Source: Holothuria scabra (Eukaryota; Echinodermata; Holothuroidea; Aspidochirotida; Holothuriidae). From it: a DNA stretch of 64,000 nt. Every line of letters begins with the position of its first letter. The first letter of the stretch is position 1. The notes under the pieces are model-generated. The model saw only the letters and a program-made list of their open reading frames with translations, was not told the origin of the DNA and did no database searches. Both the position numbers and the translations under genes were made by a program. The DNA is taken from positions 31,886,222 to 31,950,221 of the forward strand of contig CM074195.1 in the NCBI GenBank assembly GCA_037179385.1, in the 5' to 3' direction. Positions 44,115 to 54,412 of this stretch are shown here, one piece after another.

Positions 44115-45377
44115 TGTCCTGTTAAAAGAATGAAGAAAATCCTAAATAGTTGAAAATCCATAGCTGAGTATGATTTAGGATATTTTCTTGAAACACTATG
44201 GAAGAAGTTTGAAATAATTCTCCAAAACTTTAAAAAAAACTGAGTGTAAGTTTTGTCTGAAACACTTCCAGGTGTCAAAAAGTCCACACTTTTGCATATT
44301 TGGACAATTTTGACCATTTTTAACCAGTAAAGGATTGAAGTATACAAATTTTCCTCTTTGGGACCTGTAGACTGCAACACTTGTCATTTATTATCATATT
44401 TTTTATCTTTTTATGGAAATATATGATATTTGAAAGATATTTCACTCTATTTTTGAACCACATGTAATGGGGACACCAAGATTTCGTGTCCCCATTACTC
44501 TAAACATGAAATGTGCTAATTTAATTTTTAAAGGTAAAGCTGACCTGGAAACAGTCAAATACAATATAAACCACTGTTTGCAATAATAACGTACAATGTA
44601 CAGCAAGATGTCTCTGTTTCATTAAATTTTTGTTTCTCTTTACCAACATAACCATGACAGCAGGGAGGACACCAAAAATCCAATATTCATCAAAATAAAA
44701 TACTTGGTTAAAGAGTCAGGAAAGTTTTCTGTTAACCTTCTGGTACTCTGATTCCATGTAACTAAATTGACCCCAAAATTTAATGGTTTGAGTAAATGGT
44801 AGAGCAGCAAAATTTACCAACATAACTCTATGAGGGGGGTCATCAAAATAGTGCCGATTATTAAAAATGACATAAAAGATGCTTCTTTTGATTTTTTATT
44901 GAGAAGTGTGCTACTTTCTGAAAAAGTTTGAACCAAATCTTACATCAGGAAAATTTCTGCCACCTGAGAAAGATTACATTGGGGCAATGATGAAAAGGAA
45001 ATTAGAAAACCACCATAACTAGGGGGACACCAAAGAGTTATATTGGTCACAGCATTTTCTATCCTCTTGCTTGGAAAGTTGGGTGAAGCTGTAGTAATGA
45101 TATTTGGAAATGATGTTTATAATTATGGTAGATCCTTACCATGATAAATGAGCAAAAAAATGCTCAGTTTATGATAAATATGCTTTTCAGATGAATCAGA
45201 TTTGTATGTCTGTATGTCACAGCTGGTACCTTCAAATCAAGGGGGACACAAAAGCAATAGAGACTGTTTTCTAGAAAATGATATTGAATATTTAGGTTAT
45301 ATATCAGTAAGACACTTATGTTGGTAAGATATAATAAAATACCTAACCCAATGATTTGTTGTATTCCCTGTCTTTGA
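44115..45377. repeat. Degenerate ~190-bp periodic repeat (GGGGGACACCAAA motif)
   Basis: GGGGACACCAA-like motifs recur at about 44469, 44664, 44835, 45023 and 45239, often preceded by ACCAACATAAC or ACCACCATAAC. An extra one is at 43848. The first is part of a perfect 13-bp hairpin (44464-44476 and 44486-44498, GTAATGGGGACAC/GTGTCCCCATTAC). The intervening sequence is too diverged to align confidently by eye. Confidence 0.4.
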
Positions 45378-45800
45378 AATAGCATTAACATAACATAACA
45401 TAACAGGTTGAAGGGCAAAGGAGGGCCGAAGCCCCATAAGATGCCCTAAAGTCCAGGCCCTAAAACTCTTCGAAGATCCAATGTACTAATAGCTCGAAGA
45501 TCCAATGCCAGAGTGAGTGTGGATGAACACCGGCGAATTTCGCCTTCTCTTTTCGACTAGTGCTCAGAGGTAACGAGGCAGGCGTGTACTAATAGCTCCC
45601 AATCCTGCTTCCGGGACCGCCATTTAATGTCCCCATCCGACGGACGTGAGCGTATCCCCAGTCTTTAGCCACTTTCCCAAAGACTGGAGGGGGTGGAGGT
45701 TATACTTGCTCTGCACCACTGCTCAACAGCTGAACTGAGCGGACATTGACAAAATCCATATTAAACCCCCATTGGGCCCCTAGTTTATGGAAATACCCAA
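45378..45800 (-). mobile_element. Retroposon 3' end with (TTATG)n tail
   Basis: On the minus strand it ends GGCCCTCCTTTGCCCTTCAA CCTG followed by TTATGTTATGTTATG. GTCTTTGGGAAAGTGGCTAA and GGGGACATTAAATGG upstream are typical of 3' UTR-like retroposon sequence. Shared 3' ends at 47034 and 58880 mark a family. No reverse transcriptase seen. Confidence 0.55.
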
Positions 45801-46239
45801 AAGGTAAATGCAGTGCCAGAGATCATCTGTGTGAAGTTTGGTGAGAACATATTGTTATTTGGGGACACAAGACATGACGTTCTGCAGGCATCCTGCCTAG
45901 TGACTACAGTTGTGAAGTGTATCCGAGCAAGGGCTGTGTTGTGAGAGGAATGAGCTTAGCCTAGGGCATAGGCCATGTAGTGAGCAAACAGCCCTGTTCA
46001 AGGGAAAGGCCTAGGCCTAGTCTAACTTGGCTTGCCCATCACTTGTCCAACACAACAGCAGCAAACTCTGGCAAGTGGCAGCTATTACTATCGCGACTTG
46101 GTCAGGCCTAGACCTTTCCTATCACTTAAGATAATTATTAGTACTACAGCAGGCCTAGGCTAGGCCTACAGTACTAGTCCTATGGACATAGGCTAGGCCT
46201 AAGTAAGGCCATGCTTAGGCCCACATACAGTAACTAGCC

Positions 46240-46800
46240 TAGTATAAAAACACACCCCTGCACGTTTGACTCCACCAGGAGTGTTGTGCAGTATTTTTCC
46301 AGATCCAGATCCGCGCAGTACAGGGGCTCCTTCTTTGTACGTGTAGCACTTTCACAAACTCACATCTTCGCTGACGAAGCAAATAAATCCTTGGTTACAG
46401 TAGCTTTGAACTAGGCCTAGATGAAGAATCCCATGCTTGATGCAGGAACAGAACGCGCTAACGAGGAGCAAGTGTTAATTTACCTGCCGATTTTCTACTC
46501 GGTCACCTAGTGAGACAAATTTGCAGAGTTAGTTGCGGAGTACCGAAACTGCTGTTAGTCCTCTTCACATGCTCGCGTCCTGCACTGTACTGAGTCGCTA
46601 TATGTTAAATGCAATATTGTTATGAATTTCATTGTACTCGACCGTGCTGAAAAAATGTGCTGCGCTTCCAACTTAGTGTGCGGTCAGCGGACGATGCTTT
46701 CTTGTTACAATAAACATAAGTTCGAACGTCAAGTCACGACGTCAGGCTAGCTGCAACTAACTACTTCCTCCGCGAAGGTTCGGCGCTGGTTACAGGTATG
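46240..46800. promoter_or_regulatory. CpG-rich orphan promoter-like segment
   Basis: CpG frequency rises sharply over about 46.28-46.79 kb. TATAAAA is at 46242 on the plus strand, just right of an AGGCCTA-rich patch (46.0-46.25 kb). On the minus strand CGGCAG followed by GTAAAT at about 46480 could be a 5' splice site of an untranslated exon. No linked coding exon was recognised. Confidence 0.3.
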
Positions 46801-47033
46801 CAGGTGGTTACAAAGAAGTGCCCCTCCCCCTCCTCCGACGAAAAATTTACCCCCTCTCCATCCCGTTACAGCTTGTTTATATTGCAACAAGTCAATTGTT
46901 CCTCCACCAGGTTGAATTTTCGCCCTGTACAGATGGAATCAATTTAGTTTCAATGCAGACGGATCATGCAGTTTCCTCCTCTAAAAATAGTTATTTTCCT
47001 CTCCTGAAAACGTTAGTTTCCCTCCCGTATATT

Positions 47034-47110
47034 TTTAACATAACATAACAGGTTGAAGGGCAAAGGAGGGCCAAGGCCCCATAAGATGCCCTGAAGTCCA
47101 AGCCCTAATC
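47034..47110 (-). mobile_element. Short retroposon 3' end fragment
   Basis: Nearly the same ~75 bases as 45384-45460 in the same orientation (TAACATAACATAACAGG then TTGAAGGGCAAAGG). The pair encloses 1.6 kb including the CpG-rich segment. Confidence 0.65.
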
Positions 47111-47352
47111 AAAAGTCAAACCACCAAAGCTTGACAACAGCCCCAAACAATCAGATTCTACCACAGCCATGGAAAAACCTGTCAATGTTAACCTTAAAGG
47201 TTAGGAAACTAACATTTTCAGGGAGAGGCTGAAGTTGTTGGTTTATGGATGAACATGTAGATGAAATAGTTCTTTGTACGGTATAGAGGACTCTCTAAGG
47301 AAATCAAAAATGTGTAATTACTACTTTGAGCGACCCCCCACCCCCTCCCCTT

Positions 47353-47552
47353 AGACAGCGGGCCACTAACTCCAAGACTCGTGCCTGGGAAAATGTTTAG
47401 TGACAGACAAAGCGGCATAAAATTTTTCTGGGATGTTCTTTCTGACTGTGTTACTTACCAAATGTGATCATTTTTGCATTTGGATTTTGTAGAAAATGAG
47501 TTGAAATACATAATGTGCAAACTTCAGCTAAGGCAATCAGACCAATTTTAGT

Positions 47553-47597
<45 letters not shown>

Positions 47598-47860
47598 ATT
47601 ACTCCGCTCATCTGTGAAATACCTTTTTTGAGTACCGTAACTATTATGGCGGGAAACACGTCCGTATCATTCAAGGCTTAGCTCAAAATTTCAATGGTCA
47701 TGATATGGAAATTTGAACGTGCCATGAAAGCCGTGATTGTGAGCTTCGATCGGAGGGGGCATGTCCTGGTTGAAAACTTCTACTGGGAGCTAGGGGGCAC
47801 GGAAGTAGCCAAATTTAGTGTTTAAGTCAATGAAACTTATAATTAGTGGACCGCTACCTT
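47353..47860. mobile_element. AGGTAGCGG-ended element, copy 1, with poly(T) expansion
   Basis: Aligns throughout with 51301-51770; the right 250 bases are nearly identical. Right end AGTGGACCGCTACCT; left end degenerated (AGACAGCGGGCCACTAA). A 36-base T run at 47557-47592 replaces six T in copy 2. Confidence 0.75.
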
Positions 47861-47869
47861 TACAGTACA

Positions 47870-48890
47870 TACTGGATTATGTCTCAAGAAGAAACGGAAC
47901 AGTTCTAGCTAACAAAGCTACGGTTTCTTGCTTCGCTTCTGCCCTCCATTTGATATAATTAATATAACAAACCAACATTTCATGACTGGCGAAAAATGGG
48001 GGGCATTCAAGCATTACAACATTATTAAGACATGTTTCGGACAGCATGGAATACGGTACCAATACTTTAGGATGCGGAAGAAATGGGGCGTGCGTTTCAG
48101 TTTCTCTCAATCCCTTTCTCCGGAACTTTCGTTTGTACGTCGTGCAGCTGCAGAGTAGGGTACAAGTTAAACATATATTCCAACTGATTTCCAACACCGC
48201 AGTAAGTCAGTCGGTAGGTCGAATTGACCAAATTCTTAATTTTTTATAAAGTCCTTTCGACTCTCTCGGAAAGAGCCGTTCAGCGAAACCAAACTATGAA
48301 ACTGCTTCCAAAGGAAGCTACAACCACTAAAGAAACAAACTCTTCACAATTACGTCTTCAATCAAAACTCCAAAAGTCTACCCCCCCCCCTCTCAAAAAG
48401 GAATGAACCGTGGCTGAGTGTTATGGTGTAATATTCACGTTTCTAGTGACTTGCTAAGAGCATTTAACAATTTGTAAGTAGTGTAAAAATGTCCATGATA
48501 AAACAATACAGTTATCTTTTCAAAGGTGTTATAGTCTGTGTCCAGTTTTTCCAAATATAGAACTGTCGACTTTTTACAGCTATTTTTCTTTTTTCTTCTT
48601 TTTTTTTCTTATTCCTCCTATATTTCATCGACTCCTTTCCATTCCGAGTGCCTTTTTGCTTCTTGTTTTCTTTACGAGGCTTTCTTTTCCTAATTATGAC
48701 CTGCTGTAAACTTTTAAATCATGTAAATATGGACGTTATCATATATAACTAACATGATAAGTTCGGTTAACGTTACCCCCCCCCCCCCCCAAACGAAGTG
48801 TTTTTGCTGACTATTGTAAATGATTTTGAAATAACTTCCCATTTTAAGATAAATACTATTCCATTTTAACTGTAATTAGCAGTTCATTCG
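47870..48890. other. No gene recognised; fragment of a family shared with 55.6 kb
   Basis: 48241-48345 (GAGCCGTTCAGCGAAACCAA, GAAACTGCTTCC) matches 55560-55690 in inverted orientation. Both read as short LLPEEA/LLPKEA-type peptides, but no protein is recognised. C-run at 48777-48790. Confidence 0.4.
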
Positions 48891-48893
48891 AAA

Positions 48894-48965
48894 GGCCTCA
48901 ATATGATCAGAAGCCCCGGCTACGAATGTACGATTGTAGCCGGGGCTTCTGATCATATTGAGGCC
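48894..48965. repeat. 72-bp palindrome with perfect 30-bp arms
   Basis: Arms 48894-48923 and 48936-48965 are exactly complementary (GGCCTCAATATGATCAGAAG then CCCCGGCTAC), with a 12-base loop. No second copy in the window. Confidence 0.95.
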
Positions 48966-49275
48966 AAATTTGTATATCTTTCGAGAGCGACTCTTGCTTT
49001 TAGTAAAAAGCGCTCTGGAATGAATATTCATAACTCGTCGATGCGAAAAAGCTTTTTTTTCTATGGTAACTATTCGTTAAGCCTGTTAGGGGGTAGGCTT
49101 AAGCACCTAGGTGCCTATTGTCTTCGTGACATGGATTGCTGATTTGTAACAAAGACAGTGGTTCTTTTGAACTTGACCTAGTCTTCCTTTGGGTATTTAT
49201 TGCCGTCTCAATATAATATACGCCGTCATCCTACCAAAATGTTATCAAGAGGGAACATTAAGACAACTTTTGTAA
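48966..49275. other. No gene recognised
   Basis: Sequence between the palindrome and the minisatellite element; open frame from the palindrome looks fortuitous. Confidence 0.4.
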
Positions 49276-49283
49276 TATATTAC

Positions 49284-49596
49284 CAGTGTTGTAGTGTGAG
49301 TACGGGACCATGAGTACGAGTACGGGTACGGGTACCAGGTCATGAGTATGGGTACGGGTATGGGTACAAGGTCATGAGTACGGGTACGGGTACGGGTACC
49401 TGGTCATGAGTACGGGTACGGGTACGAGTCCCAAGAAAAATTAATCATGAGTACGGGTACGGGTACGGGTACCAAGCTATGAGTACGGGTACGGGTACGG
49501 GTACCAGGCCATGAGTACGGGTACGGGTACGAGTACGGAATCTTGTACTCGAGTACGGGTACGAGTACGGGTACGGGTACGGGTACTACAACACTG
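49284..49596. mobile_element. hAT-type MITE built of GGGTAC minisatellite, TSD TATATTAC
   Basis: CAGTGTTGTAGT at 49284-49295 is exactly inverted at 49585-49596. TATATTAC flanks both sides (49276-49283 and 49597-49604). Nearly the whole interior is GGGTAC/GAGTAC hexamer repeats, punctuated about five times by CAGGTCATGAGTAC-like spacers. Confidence 0.9.
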
Positions 49597-49604
49597 TATA
49601 TTAC

Positions 49605-51300
49605 TAAATCGGTTGGGGTCTATCGTCAATTTAATATCAAAGTTGACTAACTGGAGTGCCTCTTATGCTAAAATGTAGGCTACCTACAGCAATTTTGAGG
49701 AAATTGTTCCATTGAAAACTGGCGAGCATATATCAGCCTAGTGTTTGATGAGTGAGTAAAACAGGCCTGGACAAGGGTACGGAAGCTAAGTTGAGCTCCA
49801 TTAGCAAACCTTCTTTGGGACATGGTTGTAATAAATCGAATTGGTATTAAAGGATAACCTGTCAGCTTTTTGCTCAAGGGTGACGTAGACCTTGTCAAAC
49901 TTCGACGATTTAAGTGTTTGAGAGGTAATTTTACTCGTTCAAATTAGAGTTTAATTCATTGTAGATTTTATTGCAACTTCACTCCCTTAAATATTCGGGA
50001 AAATCTTTCGAAAGAAGTCTTACAGCAATTTTAAATTTTAGGTAGACCATAAAGCAGTCATCAGCCCCTCATTAATTGACGTTCTTGGATTTGGTCCTTT
50101 TAAAAGATTTTTGAAATTTGTGGCAGTGATAAAGACAGAAATTAAGTATTTATAAAGCAATAGTTATCGCAACACTTATTATATTTACTTTGGACTTACC
50201 CACAAAATCAGGCCCCTTCCCCGGCCCTTAGTTTCTTGTACAAGTTTACACTCCTGGAAATACCGACCCTCTGGTTAAAATTCAAACTGTGGGCTTTTTT
50301 TTTTATTTCATGACCATTGAAATTTTCAGCTCAGTAGAGAACCTGGAATGATCGGCAGGCTACGTGTTTTACCATCCTTGTCGATGCTCAAAGGTACATC
50401 CGATTATACACAGCGCAGTTATACAATCGACAAATGACATTGAATTTCGTCATTTTTTCTGAATTTTGCACAGTCTGTATTTCAGCTCATTATCTACGAT
50501 GTATGTTGAAAAAATGATCTTGTTTCGTGAATTACGCAGTGAGAAACAACTTCCAGACTTATTTTGAAGTACTTCTTTATTTCACACAATATTTTTCGGT
50601 GTAACAATATTTTAATAACTCGCTGGGTTTTCGAAATTTTTTCCAAAGCGACATTTAATTAGGAGTAAACTTCATATTGGCCGAATTATGGCAAATTTAG
50701 CACTGAAATCATGAGGAATCCTCAAACGGTTGTCATCTCTGCTACGTATCACGATGGTCAGGTTTTCTCCACATTTTGCCTTTATATTGGTTTCAAACTA
50801 GAGAACAAATAGTCAAATACGGACACAATACAAATGTAGACGCTTGTGATGTATTACTGGTTATACACTTCTGTTTTGTTTAACTATTATTTGATCTGAT
50901 CTGCCACTGAACTATATCACCTGTCATATTACTCTTACTGGAATGTCAACAGGGTCAGTTGATGACCTCTCCGGACTCCTGCTGAGTTGCTTATATTTTG
51001 TAATAATGCTGACCTATGATATTGATAATAAACTTGGAAAAAATGACCAGTTATGATCTGGGTACAGTCGAAGGAGGAATTGAATTAAAACTTACAGCCC
51101 AACATTCTACTACATTGTTCTTTTGTCGTTATTTACTTTTACTGAGTTACTACTTTACAATACTTAATTGCAATTGTGCTTGAGACACAACAACGCTCTT
51201 ATTCTATGCGCGGTTGTAGGCTGCATTCGTACTTTGAGGAGCTTGACACCTTGTCGCGCAAATCTTCGCGCTTCCCCGGTGTTGAGGTTACGTATACTTG
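49605..51300. other. No gene recognised
   Basis: 50.2-50.35 kb contains TTTCATGACCATTGAAATTT and nearby phrases, a probable old relative of the AGGTAGCGG element. Otherwise AT-rich and without features. Confidence 0.4.
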
Positions 51301-51770
51301 AGGTAGCGGACCACTAACTCCAATACTCGTGCCTGGAAAAATGTTTACTGACAGACAAAGCGCCATAAAAGTTTTATGGGATGTTGTTTCTGACTATGTT
51401 ACTTACAAAATATGATCATTTTTGCATTTAAATTTTGTAGAAAATGAGTTGAAATACATAATGTGCAAAATTCAAGGCAATCTGACAAATTTTAGTGCCA
51501 TTTTTTATGGTATTACTCCGCTCTGTGAAATACCGTTTTTGAGTACCGTAACTATTATGGCGGGAAACACGTCCGTATCATTCAAGGCTTAGCTCAAAAT
51601 TTCAATGGTCATGATATGGAAATTTGAACGTGCCATGAAAGCCGTGATTGTGAGCTTCGATCGGAGGGGGCATGTCCTGGTTGAAAACTTCTACTGGGAG
51701 CTAGGGGGCACGGAAGTAGCCAAATTTAGTGTTTAAGTCAATGAGACTTATAATTAGTGGACCGCTACCT
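51301..51770. mobile_element. AGGTAGCGG-ended element, copy 2
   Basis: Left AGGTAGCGGACCACTAA, right TTAGTGGACCGCTACCT: 17-bp inverted ends with one mismatch. Flanks TTGA/TTAA are compatible with a TTAA-type target but not decisive. No open frame of note. Confidence 0.75.
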
Positions 51771-52481
51771 TAAGTTCTGCTCGTGTGATTTGATTAGTGC
51801 AAAGACCAGAATCCATCGGCGTTACCAATTGCAAGGGGAAAGTTGGGGGTGCGACCCCCTCCCCTCCCTTGAGGTTTTTTTTATTTTATTGTGTTTTATG
51901 TTTTTTACAGAAACGTTTTAAGATGTACCAACAATCAAAAATATTTTCTTCTGCCGTTTCAAACTGTAAATTTATTTTAATATAGTTAATGCCTAGTCTC
52001 GATGCATGTACAGACCGAGTTCCTCAAATAACCATTTCACCCCTTTTCTTTGTATAGTGCTGTCCTCTAGCAAGTCCAAAGTACGGTGTAGCCACGAGGA
52101 ATCATAGATGTTTTCGAGGGGGGTAAATTAAGTCTCTTGAATTCTTTTCATTCTGGTCGGTAAACTGCTTCATGTCAGTATAGGCTATACCTTAATATTA
52201 AAACAGAAGTGCACATGGGGGATATTGCAAATTGACTTCAAATCCTACTGAAAATTAGTTCCAAGGAAGAAGATATTGCAGTGTAGCAGTCGACTGCTCT
52301 GATGGTTTTAACATTACTGCACACATAAAAAAAACTGTAAAGTAGGACGCCCTCACTATAGATCTCGACTCCGAGCTCAGTCAGTGAATGCATACCATGT
52401 GTTTGTCTGTGTTCAATATCCACTGTTGACTCAACGGTGCTATATGTTAGTAATAAGTTGTTTTACTTGATCGGATGGTTT

Positions 52482-52674
52482 CAATGGCGTAGCCACGGGG
52501 AGGTTTTTGGGGGTAAGGACCCCCATGACCCAACCTTGCAATGCAGAAAATACCTAAAATAGCGACTTTTTTCTCTCTTACCTTAGACTTTTCCCTCATA
52601 TCGTGCCTTCCCCCCCCCCCCCTAATGACACCAAAACCCTCCCATGCAATGACACTATCCCGGCTACGCGCCTG
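52482..52674. mobile_element. hAT-type MITE, sibling of 16039-16227
   Basis: Left CAATGGCGTAGCCACGGGG, right CCCGGCTACGCGCCTG. Flanks GATGGTTT and GATGGTAC match at six of eight positions, an aged target duplication. Shares CATGACCCAACCTTGCAATG with the 16 kb copy. Confidence 0.75.
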
Positions 52675-52776
52675 GATGGTACTATAAAGAGGCAGTTATC
52701 CAACCAAAATCTTCAGAGTCAAAATTCCCTTCAAGTTAAGGAAATGATGGTACCGATATTTAATTAAGGATTGAAT

Positions 52777-52915
52777 CGCATTTGGCTTATTATTATGGTG
52801 AATAAACCGTCTCGACTCCAAACTGGCAAAATAACGGACTCGGCTTCGCCCAATCCGTTATGTTGCAAATTTGGAGTCGAGACGTTAATGACACAATAAC
52901 GGTCAGACAAATGTG
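52777..52915. repeat. Long imperfect foldback (~140 bp)
   Basis: Core arms from 52808 (CGTCTCGACTCCAAA) pair with TTTGGAGTCGAGACG ending at 52884. Pairing continues inward through ATAACGGA/TCCGTTAT and outward weakly to CGCATTTG/CAAATGTG. Loop is about CTCGGCTTCGCCCA. Confidence 0.8.
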
Positions 52916-54048
52916 GTTTATTTCTAGTACCACTGGAAATGGGTGAAAAACGTTAGCTTTTTCAATGTTTTTACCTTTACTTAACGTGTAAACGGATTGT
53001 AGAGGTGGTAGAATTGAAAATTAACTCCCTTTTATCTATGCATGTATCAAACTGAGTGATGGGTCAATCATTTTTCTAAATCTCAACTAACTTCTTCCGT
53101 TCTTCCCTCAATTTTTGCCTGGCGTTTTCATTTTTAACTTCCCATTACCCATTTAATGAAATAAATGATTTTCTAGGTGTTGAAGGACGGTTGAAAGTAA
53201 AAAACAAAGTACATTGGTGAAATCACATTGTGCACAACTGTTATACAGAGCCTAATATCTTAAGTAGTTAAACAGACGCTGTTCATTGCAGGTTTGAATG
53301 ATTTTCTTAAATTTCTTTGCATTGCAGAGTTCAATTCGCTTAAATGATTTGCTATTTGAGGTTCGCTATTTTTACCTCATTAATCTTTAACATTTCATTA
53401 TATTCCACGAGTTTCAAAAGGGTTTTTGGCTCCAGGTGGTTCCTTTTACCGGGCCCATGGATCCCACGATAGTCCCCAACTTTATAAGAAAAACGTTCTG
53501 GTGCTATTGTCATTTAAAGATTTAAAGCTTTCTCTTTGATCCCCATTCGATTGGGTCCACGTTTTGCTCTGAGCCTATATGAAATCATAATTTTGGCATT
53601 ACCAATTAAACTAGCAATACTGACGATAATTTCACCGCATTATAGGCATTTGAAATGTCTAACTCCTCAGAGTTTCCGGGGACTTCGCCCCCTGGAAGAC
53701 CCCACCAGGTGTCCTTAAGTGGGTCTCTAGACCCCAGGCCGTAGTGCTCGGGCTATGATCGCGCGCATGCGGCAACAATTTCCTTCTTCGCGCAATGTTC
53801 GACCCCCTTTAAAATGTCTGGTGCCCCCCATGTCATACTGGAAAGGCATCATAGACTAGGGATTACTTACTCTTTTGTTAACCGTTATGGGTATTAGTTA
53901 CTAATCTGCCTTACTGCAAAAGTCAAAATTTTTGTTCTACCCAACATCCTTCTCAGAGTATGGTTGCTTATCTGAATGTAGTCACACGAAGTTTACCGTG
54001 GCACATACGTGCCTTATTCCCATTCCCATCATTTCACATCCAATTGAC
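52916..54048. other. No gene recognised; GC-rich repeat fragments
   Basis: 53.40-53.47 and 53.66-53.74 kb contain GGGCCC, CCCCTGGAAGACCCCACC and similar low-complexity repeat phrases that recur at 33.5 and 54.87 kb. No credible open frame. Confidence 0.4.
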
Positions 54049-54412
54049 TAAACGGGCCTGTCCTTTCACCCCAGAGTACAATTGTTGTAGGTACGCCTAC
54101 TGAGGTTTACAGAAATTCTCAATTAGCTCAGCTCTTTGATTGACAGCTAATTCAAACAATGCAGAGTATCCTAGCTTAAGTTACAGAGCATGAACGGTAC
54201 TGAGGGTATTTTGATTATACACATTGAGCTTTAAATTCTATACTCACACCATGGAAGTACCCGAGGCAGTACTTCCATGATCACCCTAAAGCAATAGACT
54301 GAGATTATGTCTGGATGAGGATGAATTTCAAAAAAAAAATGTGGGAGAGGCTTTAGTGAGAAGGTTAGGATAATTCGCATGTTTGAGGTGAGAGAATTTG
54401 GCCTAACCTTAA
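54049..54412. mobile_element. TTAA MITE (family 1) with a miniature hairpin insertion
   Basis: Aligns with 62040-62322 in the same orientation (CTCAATTAGCTCAGCTCTTT, TTCAAACAATGCAGAGTA, AGTGAGAAGGTTAGGA). The right end reads GGTGAGAGAATTTGGCC. It contains a hairpin at 54250-54280 that none of the three other family 1 copies has. Confidence 0.7.
54250..54280. mobile_element. Miniature hairpin insertion, copy 3
   Basis: 31 bp, arms CATGGAAGTAC and GTACTTCCATG (perfect 11 bp), between TCACAC and TCACCC. Sibling MITEs read CTCACCCTGAA (15.9 kb) and CTCGCCTTGAA (62.2 kb) across the same point, giving an empty site. Confidence 0.65.
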
